Below are positions 1-7,085 of a DNA stretch of 10,840 nt, in pieces (the first letter of the stretch is position 1; each line of letters starts with the position of its first letter). The notes beneath the pieces were generated by a model. That model saw only the letters and a program-made list of their open reading frames with translations. It made no database searches and had not been told where the DNA came from. Position numbers and translations under genes: made by a program. The DNA is from Nitrospirota bacterium (lineage in GTDB: Bacteria > Nitrospirota > UBA9217): contig JAFNGD010000460.1 in assembly GCA_017885365.1 (NCBI GenBank), forward strand, positions 1 through 10,840, given 5' to 3'.

Positions 1-716
1 GCGCCGCCGTGCTTGGGGCCGCGCAGGGCGCCGATGGACCCGGTGACGGCCGAGTAGATGTCGGAGAGCGTTCCCGCGATCACGCGGGCGGTGAAGGTGG
101 ACGCCGCGAACTCATGCTCGGCGTAGAGGATGAGGGACTGGTCCAGCGCCCGCGTGTGGAGAGCCGAGGGAGTCGTGCCGTGCATGAGGTGCAGGAAATG
201 GCCGGCCACGGTCTCATCGTCCGTCTCGACCTCGATCCTCCGGCCGTTCTGCGAGAAGTGCCACCAGTAGAGCAGCATGGACCCGAAGGAAGCGATCAGC
301 CGGTCAACGATGTCCCGTGCGCTCTGGACGTTCTGGTCCTCCTTCTCCGGCAGCACCGTGCCGAGGGTGGAGCAGACCGTGCGCATCACGTCCATGGGAT
401 GGGCGGCAGCGGGGATGTGCTCCAGCACCGTCCTGACCTGGGAGGGGATGCCCCGGAACTGCTTCAGTTTCATCTTGTAGTCCTTGAGCTGCGACTCCGT
501 CGGCAGTTCGCCGTGGATCAGGAGATGGGCGATCTCCTCGAAGGTGGACTTCTTCGCAAGCTCCACGATGTCGTAGCCGCGATAGTGCAGGTCGTTCCCG
601 GTCCTGCCCACGGTGCAGACCGCGGAGTTGCCCGCGATGACGCCCGACAGGGCGACGGATTTTTTCACTTTTGGTGCGTTCGGATCGGGTGCGACGGGGG
701 TGGTAGGTGAGCTCAT
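1..716 (-). CDS. prpC: 2-methylcitrate synthase (citrate synthase family), C-terminus beyond the left edge
   Basis: Reading leftward from 716, 238 codons are visible before the window ends. The protein condenses propionyl-CoA with oxaloacetate to 2-methylcitrate in the cytoplasm, the first step of the methylcitrate cycle. The N-terminal region has the PrpC-like stretch SGVIAGNSAVCTVGRTGNDL and then LHYRGYDI. Near the edge come ILYAEHEFAASTFTARVIAG and RGPKHGG, whose His236 is a citrate-synthase catalytic histidine. The remaining catalytic residues lie outside the window. The start is set by an AAAGGAGG ribosome site 7 nt upstream. That site lies in a small inverted repeat (TATCCT at 721-726, AGGATA at 732-737), which could partly mask it. 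The gene follows prpB on the same strand after 388 bp. A plain citrate synthase with some methylcitrate activity is the alternative, but the prpB neighbour favours prpC. Confidence 0.88.
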   Translation of the reverse strand, partial: MSSPTTPVAPDPNAPKVKKSVALSGVIAGNSAVCTVGRTGNDLHYRGYDIVELAKKSTFEEIAHLLIHGELPTESQLKDYKMKLKQFRGIPSQVRTVLEHIPAAAHPMDVMRTVCSTLGTVLPEKEDQNVQSARDIVDRLIASFGSMLLYWWHFSQNGRRIEVETDDETVAGHFLHLMHGTTPSALHTRALDQSLILYAEHEFAASTFTARVIAGTLSDIYSAVTGSIGALRGPKHGG

Positions 717-731
717 GACTTATCCTCCTTT

Positions 732-1094
732 AGGATACACATTATCAAGATCAAAATTGTTCACCGCAGAGACCACAGAGAAAACGTTAATGACTTCAGG
801 ATACACAAGCAATAAAAATTGTTCACCGCAGTGATCGCAGAGACCGCAGAGAAAAACTTGGTGACTTTTAAAATACACAAGATCGAAGATTGCTTACCGC
901 GGAGAAAAGTTCTTCGCTATTTTGATTCCTCTGCGTTCTCAGCGTTCTTTGCGGTAAAAGGGTTTTGAGACATATTTATCTTTTCTTTAGAATACAAGAT
1001 CAACTTGTTCACCGCAGAGATCGCAGAGATCGCGGAGAAGAACTATTAACGAATTAGAATCTCTCTGCGTCCTCAGCGCCCTCCGCGGTAAAAA
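732..1094. repeat. four degenerate tandem copies of a 'gttcaccgcagaga' repeat, two with inverted arms
   Basis: The prpB-prpC spacer contains the core gttcaccgc (or gcttaccgc) at 759, 821, 892 and 1007. Each core is followed by one or more 'gagaycgcagaga' steps and preceded by a similar 'ggatacacaagatcaa' lead-in. Spacing is 62, 71 and 115 bp. Copies 3 and 4 also carry the inverted arm (cctctgcgttctcagcg...gcggtaaaag near 928-960, and ctctctgcgtcctcagcg...gcggtaaaaatg near 1061-1094), so each can fold into a long imperfect hairpin. Repeats of this 'accgcagaga/tctctgcggt' type occur between genes in many environmental bacterial genomes (recollection). The lead-in of copy 4 also resembles the region around the prpC ribosome site. 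No open frame of interest is present. In a prpB-prpC transcript these hairpins could stabilise or attenuate the message, which is inference. Confidence 0.75.
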
Positions 1095-1104
1095 TGAATT
1101 AAGG

Positions 1105-1989
1105 TTATTTTGTATTTTTAAAGATCTGATCTAGCTTCTGCTCAAAGGCATGGTAGCCCAGATGTTCGTACAGATCGGCGCGGGTCTGCATCAGGTCCAC
1201 GACGTTCTTCTGCGTGCCTTCCTTCCTGATGGCGCCATAAACCGCGAGGGCGGCCTTGCTCATGGCGCGGAAGGCAGAGAGAGGATAGAGGACGAGAGAG
1301 ACATCGGCGCCGCGCAGCTCTTCTACCGTGAAGAGAGGGGTCGAGCCGAACTCGGTGATGTTGGCAAGGATTGGGACCTTTACTGCCTGGCTGAACTTCT
1401 TGTACGTGGCCAGGTCCTTGACCGCTTCGGGGAATATCATGTCAGCGCCCGCTGCCACGCAGGCAAGTGCCCGGTCGATGGCAGCGTCGATGCCCTCGAC
1501 AGCGATGGCGTCGGTCCGCGCCATGATCACGAACTCCGGGTCTGTGCGGCCGTCAACAGCGGCCTTGATACGGTCCACCATCTCTTCCTTCGGCACGATT
1601 GCCTTGCCCGGCCTGTGGCCGCAGCGCTTCGCCTGTACCTGGTCCTCGATGTGCACCGCGCCTGCGCCGAACTTGATCATGGATTTGATGGTCCGTCCGA
1701 TATTGAAGGCGCTGCCCCAGCCCGTGTCGATGTCCACGAGCACCGGGAGCTCGGTGATGTCGGTGATGCGACGGACGTCGGTCAGCACGTCGTCCATGGT
1801 GCTGATGCCCAGGTCAGGCACGCCGAGCGAGCTGGCTGCCACGCCGCCGCCGGACACGTACAGGGCCTTGAAGCCAGAATGCTCGGCCAGCAGCGCGCTG
1901 TAAGCATTGACCGCGCCGATCACCTGCAGCGGTTTTTCCGCTTTTACCGCCGCTCGGAACCGGGCACCGGCTGAATTGGTCTTCGTCAT
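1105..1989 (-). CDS. prpB: 2-methylisocitrate lyase
   Basis: The 294-residue protein is the usual PrpB length. It cleaves 2-methylisocitrate to pyruvate and succinate, the last step of the methylcitrate cycle that disposes of propionyl-CoA, in the cytoplasm. It belongs to the isocitrate lyase/PEP mutase TIM-barrel superfamily. Visible signatures are [18 protein letters not shown] (45-61), the metal-binding VDIDTG (Asp85, Asp87), HIEDQ (Glu115), the catalytic KRCGH (Cys123) and MARTDA with Arg158. The start at 1989 is chosen because GGAGG lies 7 nt upstream. The frame runs open to 2073, but that 28-residue extension resembles no PrpB N-terminus and includes repeat DNA. prpC lies downstream on the same strand, so the two probably form one propionate-catabolic unit, with prpD-like genes possibly beyond the left edge. 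Confidence 0.95.
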   Translation of the reverse strand: MTKTNSAGARFRAAVKAEKPLQVIGAVNAYSALLAEHSGFKALYVSGGGVAASSLGVPDLGISTMDDVLTDVRRITDITELPVLVDIDTGWGSAFNIGRTIKSMIKFGAGAVHIEDQVQAKRCGHRPGKAIVPKEEMVDRIKAAVDGRTDPEFVIMARTDAIAVEGIDAAIDRALACVAAGADMIFPEAVKDLATYKKFSQAVKVPILANITEFGSTPLFTVEELRGADVSLVLYPLSAFRAMSKAALAVYGAIRKEGTQKNVVDLMQTRADLYEHLGYHAFEQKLDQIFKNTK

Positions 1990-2037
1990 TCCTAAACCTC
2001 CATGAAGGGTAGCGTTCCTTGAAAGTCTTAACATAAA

Positions 2038-2136
2038 TCGTAATCCCCGTGGAAACGGGGATCCAGTTTCCATTGATAATCTGGATTCCCGAGGGAGCCT
2101 GCCCCAGCATACTTAAAGCAGGGGCGGGAATGACGG
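2038..2136. repeat. palindromic repeat pair of the 'attcccg...cgggaat' family, just upstream of prpB
   Basis: Two hairpins lie side by side. The first is CCCCGT-ggaa-ACGGGG at 2045-2060, followed by 'atccag'. The second has outer arms ATTCCCG (2085-2091) and CGGGAAT (2125-2131) with an inner GCCCC/GGGGC pairing, bounded by 'ctgg' on the left and 'gacgg' on the right. These match the common interspersed palindrome type 'cgtcattcccgc...gcgggaatccag' found in many bacterial genomes. They lie in the upstream region of prpB. Confidence 0.75.
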
Positions 2137-2544
2137 AAAACAATCGCCTGATAGAGCAGTATAAGAGCAAGTCCTGTTCCAAAGACGAGGGATAGGGAAT
2201 CTTTTTGTAAGGAATTGAAATCATGCGATATGGCTATCATATATATAAATAGAAGACAACTGCGACCCTGCAAGATATTTCATTTTTAGCGAATATTGCA
2301 TGAAAGGTTTTGCAGGAGTTCTTTGCTTGCTGCAGACGGAAGGGTGTTTGAGAGGACCGAGAAATGCAGAAGCATCTGAAAATATTGAAGGCCAATAATG
2401 AATCGGCAATTATTTCGTGGCACGATATTCCGGGGGACGGTTCTTGCATAAGCAAAAGCAGGAGCGGGATTGAGATCGGTCAGCGTAGCGGTGGTAGGAA
2501 AACCCGCTTGCGCATGTACCATTGTTATAGTAAAGTAGAAATAA
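2137..2544. other. about 400 bp with no recognisable gene
   Basis: This stretch is visibly richer in A+T than its surroundings and lies between two clusters of palindromic repeats. Short open frames on both strands lack a convincing ribosome site and a protein-like composition, and they run into the repeats. A short palindrome, GATA-tggc-TATC, is present near 2226-2237. I see no tRNA, no transposase remnant and no clear promoter. Confidence 0.6.
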
Positions 2545-2660
2545 TTCGTCATTCCCGCGGCGGTTCTTAGCGGGAATCCATCTATTATATTTGCTGCTGG
2601 TTCCCCGTTTTCACGGGAACGACGGCTGGATCCCAGATAGAGGCAGTCGGGGATGACGGT
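2545..2660. repeat. second cluster of 'attcccgc/gcgggaat' palindromic repeats
   Basis: A clean stem ATTCCCGC (2551-2558)/GCGGGAAT (2570-2577) is preceded by 'cgtc' and followed by 'cca', the canonical layout of this family. A second hairpin, CCCGT (2604-2608)/ACGGG (2613-2617), follows and runs into 'gacggctggatccc'. A half-element, 'ggggatgacgg', ends at 2660. The first unit points opposite to the second unit of the 2038-2136 cluster, so the two clusters bracket the AT-richer 400 bp as inverted repeats. Confidence 0.75.
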
Positions 2661-2748
2661 CGGTGTAATGGTGTAATGTAGATGACAACGTACCTGCCGG
2701 AGCATCGGGCAGGGAATTGAATCTATTTACGAAGGAGAGCGAACAGCC

Positions 2749-3276
2749 ATGGCAAAAAAACCTGCGAAGAAGAAGGTGGCAAAGAAGAAGGCGGCCAAGA
2801 AACCGGTAAAGAAGACCGTGGCGAAGCGGCCTGCGGCCCCGGCAGCACGGCGGCGCTCGGCGGAGTTCACCGTGAAGACCGGGATCGAGATCACGGCCAT
2901 GTTCCCCGACACTATGGGGCTGACCGCGAAGGTCGCCGAGGCCGTGGCAGGCGAGAACGTGAACATCCTGGCAGCGACGGGCTATTCGGCAAGCGGCCTG
3001 CGCGAGTTGGCGACCTTCACACTCGTGGTTGACAACTTTGCCAAGGCAGAGCGGGCGCTCCTGCAGATCGGCGCCAACGAGATCCATGAATCGTCGATTC
3101 TGCTGGTGGAGACGCCGAACCAGGTGGGGGCGCTGGAGCGCATCGCGAAGCTCATCGCCGACGCCGGCATCAATATCTTTTATTTCTATGCCACGACCAG
3201 TTCGGGGGCAACGGCGACCACCGTCATGAAGACGGCGGACGATGCGAAGGCGATCAAGGTACTGCAGAAGGCGTAG
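2749..3276 (+). CDS. tandem ACT-domain protein with a lysine/alanine-rich histone-like N-terminal tail
   Basis: The 175-residue protein has two parts. Residues 1-37 are almost entirely Lys, Ala, Pro and Arg in AKK/KKPA repeats like histone H1 C-termini, so the tail should bind nucleic acid or another polyanion. Residues 45-112 and 116-175 form two ACT-like units: ITAMFPDTMGLTAKVAEAVAGENVNI, then LLVETPNQVGALERIAKLIADAGINIFYFYA. Each has the strand-turn-helix with Pro/Asp or Pro/Asn and Gly at the ligand turn. ACT pairs usually bind amino acids allosterically. No enzyme domain is attached, so the protein is probably a stand-alone regulator or sensor. The start is supported by AAGGAG at 2732-2737, 11 nt upstream. 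No good terminator follows directly. The strong terminator that may once have served this gene lies 3.7 kb downstream, after a duplicate of its 3' end. The ligand is unknown. Confidence 0.85.
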   Translation: MAKKPAKKKVAKKKAAKKPVKKTVAKRPAAPAARRRSAEFTVKTGIEITAMFPDTMGLTAKVAEAVAGENVNILAATGYSASGLRELATFTLVVDNFAKAERALLQIGANEIHESSILLVETPNQVGALERIAKLIADAGINIFYFYATTSSGATATTVMKTADDAKAIKVLQKA

Positions 3277-3314
3277 GGCCGGTCGTTCGCTTATCATTGA
3301 TTGCAGGCTCCTCA

Positions 3315-3398
3315 TGTGTCATTGCGAGCGACGCGAAGCAATCTCGCATTTCAAAAATCGAATAGATCGAGATTGCTTTGTCACTTTCGCTCCTCGCA
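3315..3398. repeat. MITE-like inverted repeat ('cattgcgagcgacgcgaagcaatctcg' type)
   Basis: The left arm (3319-3346) begins attgcgagcgacgcg and ends aagcaatctcg. The right arm (3368-3398) is an imperfect reverse complement, starting cgagattgctttgtc and ending gctcctcgca. About 20 bp separate them. This is a widely seen intergenic palindrome type in environmental bacteria (recollection), and it codes for nothing. It lies between the ACT gene and the WD40-caspase gene, inside the segment bracketed by the duplicated ACT 3' end. Confidence 0.75.
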
Positions 3399-3432
3399 CC
3401 GTTTATCAGCGCACAATCAGGTGAACACCGAT

Positions 3433-3460
3433 GAGCAGGCCTCGGCCTGCTCGTCCTGTT
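3433..3460 (+). terminator. strong hairpin in front of the WD40-caspase gene, possible terminator or leader attenuator
   Basis: GAGCAGGCC (3433-3441) and GGCCTGCTC (3444-3452) are perfect 9-nt complements. They can fold into a GC-rich stem with a tight loop, followed by 'gtcctgtttt'. The T-run is short and offset, so termination would be partial at best. The hairpin lies between the ACT gene and the chosen caspase start at 3476. It could end ACT transcription or lower read-through into the caspase gene. If translation instead began at 3431 the hairpin would be coding. Confidence 0.4.
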
Positions 3461-3475
3461 TTCGGAGTGAAGAGT

Positions 3476-6400
3476 ATGGACGCCATGTACCCTCGGAAGA
3501 TCAAATGCCTCGTCGTCCCTGTGCTGCTCCTGCTCTGCTACTGCCCGGCATGGGCTGTCGAGCAAGTAGAAGTGCGGCCGCAGGTGGGGCATCTGCAACC
3601 GGTATGGAGCGTTGCCTTTGCCGCTGACGGCAGCCAGGCTGTCTCGACGGGCTATGATGATTCGCTCATCCTCTGGGATATCAAGAGCGGCAGGGAGCTT
3701 CATAAGCTGAACAAGATCACCTCGCCTGCCGTTCTGCTGGGCGACGGACAGTCTGTGCTGACGACCCTGCGGTCCGGCGGAAATCCCCTGAAGGTCGTCG
3801 ATGTACGGACCGGGGAGGTCGTGCGGACCTTCGGCGGCCACGACGATCCTATCGACGGCATCGTGCTTTCGAAGGATGGGAAGCTCGCCGTCACCTTTAC
3901 CGTGTACGGCTTGATAAAGATGTGGGACCCGGCTACGGGCAGGGAAGTGCGTCAGTTTCCCAGATCGAGCATCACATCATTGCATAGAGATGACATGCGC
4001 CTCTATGCCGTTGCCCTGTCGCCGGACCAAAAATATCTTCTCCTTGCCGGCGTATTCTACGACGGTGATCTCCTCCTGCTGGACATAGGCTCGGGAAGGA
4101 TCGTGCGCACCTATCGCGGCCACGGGGACCGGCAAAAAAAACAGAGGGACCCTGCCGTGTTCTGTGCGGCCTTCACGCCTGATGGACAGCGGTTGGTCAC
4201 CGGCGGGGCTGACCATACGGTCAGGGTGTGGGATGTGGCCACGGGAAAGCAGATCCATCTGCTGGAAGGCCACCGGGAACGGGTTTCTGCTCTTGCCCTT
4301 TCTCCTGATGGGAAATACTGCCTTTCCGGCTCGGAAGACAAGACGGCGATCCTGTGGGACCTGGAGTCGGGCGGAAAGGTGAGGACCTTCCGCGGCCACA
4401 AGAATTATATCAATGCCGTCGTATTTTCTCCTGACGGACGGCAGATCCTCACCGGTGCAGGCGATAAGCTCGTCAAGCTGTGGGACCTTGCATCGGGGAA
4501 CGAGATCAGGACCTTTTCCGGTACGAACGCCGCGGTCCGATGCGTTGCCCTTTCAACGGACAGAAAGCGGATGCTGACCGGCGGGGCGGACGGGACCGTG
4601 CGGCTCTGGGACCTGCGGAGCGGCGTTCTGGTAAGATCGTACCCGACGAAGGAGGAGCGCGGGGTCGAGGCTGTTGCCTTTGCGCCCGACGGCAGGACCT
4701 TCCTGACCGGCACGCTGTTCACCGCCAGGCTCTGGGACGTGAACAGCGGAAAGGTGATCAGGACCTTCGCAACAAAAGAGAAGGGCTGTGCCGCGTTCTC
4801 GGTCTCCTTTGCCCCGGACGGTAGGCTCGTGATGCTGGCCGGGCCGGTCATCCGGGTGCTCGATACGTCAACAGGAAAAGAGGTCCAGCGGATCGTACCG
4901 ATGCGGCGCCAAGGGGACGAAGGCATATCGGTAGACCCGTTCTTTGCTCCCGACGGCCGCCGGATCGTCTATGCAGACCACTATGATTTGACGGTCCGTT
5001 TCTGGGATATTGAGCAGCAGCGGGAGATCGCGGTCATCAGGGAGCACGACAGCGGGCAGTTCCCGGTCGCCCTGTCGCCCGACGGCAGGCTGCTGGCCGC
5101 TGTCGGACGGTTCAACGAAGGCTGGCAGGAGCCCGGACCAGCGCAGTGGCAGATCGGCCTCTGGGACAGCGCCACGCAGAAACTGGTGCGGGTGCTGCCG
5201 TCACGGACGCCGGTTATGAAAATGGCCTTCACACCGGACAGCCGGACCCTGGTTACCATGGGAAACGACCTCACCGCCTGGGACACCGCGACAGGAGCGG
5301 AACGCTATCGTATTGACAGCGCTTCGGGCGAGGATGACCACCTGCTCCTTCTGAACAACGGGGAAGCTGCGATAACGACCGGCCTGCGCTCGCTGACGAA
5401 GTACTGGGACCTGCGGCAAGGCCGGCAGGTCGCGCAGTTCCTGGCGGTCGGCGAGCGGGAATGGATGGTGATGACCCCGGACGGGTACTACAACGCTTCT
5501 TCCGCCGGACATGACCGGATCAGCGTCCACCTCGGGCGCAGGATGTTCGCCGTTGACCAGTTTTACGATGTGTTCTATCGGCCCGATGTCGTGAAGCTGC
5601 GGCTTTCCGGAGAAGATACGGCGGGACTCACCGGGCTCACGATGAACGACGCGCTCGCAGCGCCTCCTCCGCGGATCCGATTTACCAGGCACCCCGGGAC
5701 GACCTATTTTGAGTCCGCCGCGGAGATCTGCTATGAGATCGAGAGCGCCGGCGGCGGGATCGGGGAATATCGTCTCTTCCACAACGGCAAGCTCCTCCAG
5801 TCTGACGGGATCTACCGCGAGATGCCGGCCGCCCGCGAGCAAAGGACGCTTGCCGATGCCACCAGCGCTGCGCTGCGGGAATCCTTGCGGGGGATAACGA
5901 TCACAGGGGAACGGGACCGGCTCAATCCCCGGAGCGCGCCGAGAAAGACGGATCGCATCGAAGGGTGCCGGACGATCGTGCCGGTGGCTGGCGAGAATGA
6001 GATCAGCATTACGGCATTCAACCGGGAGAATACCGTCCAGAGCAGGTTGCATTCGATCTCCTTCCAGACGACCCGGTCGTTCCACCGGCCCCATCTGTAC
6101 ATCATGGCGATCGGCATCGATGAGTATCGCGACCGTACGATCAATCTGAAGTTCGCGAAGAAGGACGCCGAGGGATTCGCCCGCCTGCTGGCGGAGCGCT
6201 CCCGCCGGCAGTTCAGCCGGGACCACATCCATGTCGATGTCATAGCGAATGCCCAGGCCTCAAAGAAAGGCATCCTGCAGAGGATCGACGAGCTTTCCCG
6301 GGCGATCAAGCCGGGCGACACGTTCATTCTCTTTATCGCATCCCACGGGCTCCTGCTGGAGAACCAGTATTACCTCGTTACCCACGACTACCAGGGGACC

Positions 6401-6826
6401 ATTGATGCTGAGAGCCTGATCAGCACCAACAAGCTGCTGGATATTTCGAAACAGGTGCGGTCCTTGCAGCAGCTTTTCATCATTGACTCCTGTCACGCAG
6501 GAGGTGTCGACGCATTCCTGTCGGGCTTGTATGATGCGCGCATGGCGGTGCTGGCAAAGAATATGGGGTTACAGGTATTCGCCTCTGCCAAATCGTATCA
6601 GGGTGCCCTGGAGGGGTATGAAGGCCACGGGCTCTTTACCTATGGTCTTCTCAAAGGCCTGGACCATCCTGCGGAGGCGGATGCGAACGGCGACGCTCAG
6701 ATCAGCATGAGCGAGCTCGGCCAGTATGCGCGCCAGGTCGTGGAGACGGTATCGGGGAAGATCGGTCATGAACAAACGCCGTCAATATTGAGCTTCGGCA
6801 GGGATGCAATTCTGTTCAGCCGGTAG
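3476..6826 (+). CDS. exported WD40-repeat caspase-like peptidase (peptidase C14 / metacaspase type)
   Basis: The protein has 1116 residues. Residues 1-27 form a signal peptide (KIK, hydrophobic VVPVLLLLCYC, cleavage after AWA), so it should act outside the cytoplasm. From about 38 to 655 I count 14 WD40 repeats by their 'xxWDxxxG' strands, such as LILWDIKSG, VRVWDVATG, VKLWDLASG and TKYWDLRQG. That number fits two seven-blade propellers. The linker WMVMTPDGYYNAS (663-675) is typical of WD40-caspase proteins, and an Ig-like region follows (about 731-868). The peptidase runs from about 874 to the end, with IMAIGIDEY, FIASHG (His957) and IIDSCHAGG (Cys1006). The dyad and the preceding Asp are intact, so Arg/Lys specificity of the metacaspase kind is likely. 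The start at 3476 has GGAG 8 nt upstream and begins directly with the signal peptide; 3431 is an alternative. The substrate and trigger are unknown. The propellers presumably bind partners or gate the protease. Confidence 0.92.
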   Translation: MDAMYPRKIKCLVVPVLLLLCYCPAWAVEQVEVRPQVGHLQPVWSVAFAADGSQAVSTGYDDSLILWDIKSGRELHKLNKITSPAVLLGDGQSVLTTLRSGGNPLKVVDVRTGEVVRTFGGHDDPIDGIVLSKDGKLAVTFTVYGLIKMWDPATGREVRQFPRSSITSLHRDDMRLYAVALSPDQKYLLLAGVFYDGDLLLLDIGSGRIVRTYRGHGDRQKKQRDPAVFCAAFTPDGQRLVTGGADHTVRVWDVATGKQIHLLEGHRERVSALALSPDGKYCLSGSEDKTAILWDLESGGKVRTFRGHKNYINAVVFSPDGRQILTGAGDKLVKLWDLASGNEIRTFSGTNAAVRCVALSTDRKRMLTGGADGTVRLWDLRSGVLVRSYPTKEERGVEAVAFAPDGRTFLTGTLFTARLWDVNSGKVIRTFATKEKGCAAFSVSFAPDGRLVMLAGPVIRVLDTSTGKEVQRIVPMRRQGDEGISVDPFFAPDGRRIVYADHYDLTVRFWDIEQQREIAVIREHDSGQFPVALSPDGRLLAAVGRFNEGWQEPGPAQWQIGLWDSATQKLVRVLPSRTPVMKMAFTPDSRTLVTMGNDLTAWDTATGAERYRIDSASGEDDHLLLLNNGEAAITTGLRSLTKYWDLRQGRQVAQFLAVGEREWMVMTPDGYYNASSAGHDRISVHLGRRMFAVDQFYDVFYRPDVVKLRLSGEDTAGLTGLTMNDALAAPPPRIRFTRHPGTTYFESAAEICYEIESAGGGIGEYRLFHNGKLLQSDGIYREMPAAREQRTLADATSAALRESLRGITITGERDRLNPRSAPRKTDRIEGCRTIVPVAGENEISITAFNRENTVQSRLHSISFQTTRSFHRPHLYIMAIGIDEYRDRTINLKFAKKDAEGFARLLAERSRRQFSRDHIHVDVIANAQASKKGILQRIDELSRAIKPGDTFILFIASHGLLLENQYYLVTHDYQGTIDAESLISTNKLLDISKQVRSLQQLFIIDSCHAGGVDAFLSGLYDARMAVLAKNMGLQVFASAKSYQGALEGYEGHGLFTYGLLKGLDHPAEADANGDAQISMSELGQYARQVVETVSGKIGHEQTPSILSFGRDAILFSR

Positions 6827-6846
6827 GTCTGCAGACGCTTAGTTAA

Positions 6847-6977
6847 CGAAGATCATCGCCGATGCCGGCATCAATATCTTCTACTTCTATGCCACGACCA
6901 GCTCGGGGGCAACGGCGACCACCGTCATGAAGACGGCAGACGATGCGAAGGCGATCAAGGTGCTGCAGAAAGCGTAG
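6847..6977 (+). pseudogene. duplicated 3' end of the ACT-domain gene (last 42 codons only)
   Basis: These 131 bp align without gaps to 3146-3276, the last 42 codons and the stop of the ACT gene. There are 8 differences (94% identity). Seven are synonymous and the eighth changes Leu135 to Ile, so both copies diverged while still under selection as protein. No start codon or upstream part is present, and an in-frame TAG at 6840-6842 closes the frame. Homology stops abruptly at 'cgaag'; a 10-bp palindrome, GTCTGCAGAC, lies at 6827-6836 between the caspase stop and the fragment. This copy, not the full-length one, sits in front of a strong terminator. It is most simply a footprint of insertion or unequal recombination at the ACT gene 3' end. 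Confidence 0.9.
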
Positions 6978-7001
6978 CAATACAAAACATCGAGTAACAA
7001 G

Positions 7002-7036
7002 AGGGGCTCACCCATTGGGTGAGCCCCTTATTATTT
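7002..7036. terminator. strong rho-independent terminator, probably bidirectional
   Basis: AGGGGCTCACCC (7002-7013) and GGGTGAGCCCCT (7017-7028) form a perfect 12-bp stem with an ATT loop, followed on the plus strand by ttattattt. On the minus strand the same stem is followed by the weaker tcttgtta. It therefore ends plus-strand transcription from the caspase gene and ACT remnant, and it may also stop the converging toxin-antitoxin transcript. Confidence 0.9.
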
Positions 7037-7085
7037 CACGTGTCACTCGGTATCTTTAAGTTCTTATCTTTTTCTTATCGTTAAA

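Noticed and set aside
9..710. A 233-residue plus-strand open frame
   Set aside because: It is antisense to prpC, has an Arg/Gly/Asp/Val-rich shadow composition and no ribosome site; the minus strand gives a clear citrate-synthase-family protein.
717..1104. CRISPR array
   Set aside because: Repeats are degenerate, of uneven spacing (62, 71, 115 bp), with similar rather than unique intervening sequence and internal inverted arms; no cas genes are nearby.
1150..1974. Long plus-strand frames opposite prpB (274 and 191 residues)
   Set aside because: Shadows of a high-GC gene on the other strand; no family resemblance and no ribosome site.
1990..2073. Longer prpB starting at 2073
   Set aside because: The extension contains repeat DNA, matches no PrpB N-terminus, and the internal ATG at 1989 has GGAGG at ideal spacing.
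2286..2705. A 139-residue minus-strand frame upstream of the ACT gene
   Set aside because: It runs through palindromic repeats, has no ribosome site and shows no domain-like pattern.
3315..3398. Transposase or complete insertion sequence between the ACT and caspase genes
   Set aside because: Only a short non-coding inverted repeat is present; no transposase fragment is readable on either strand.
5201..6232. A 343-residue minus-strand frame inside the WD40-caspase gene
   Set aside because: Antisense to the Ig-like and early caspase regions; Arg/Pro/His-rich shadow composition and no initiation signal.
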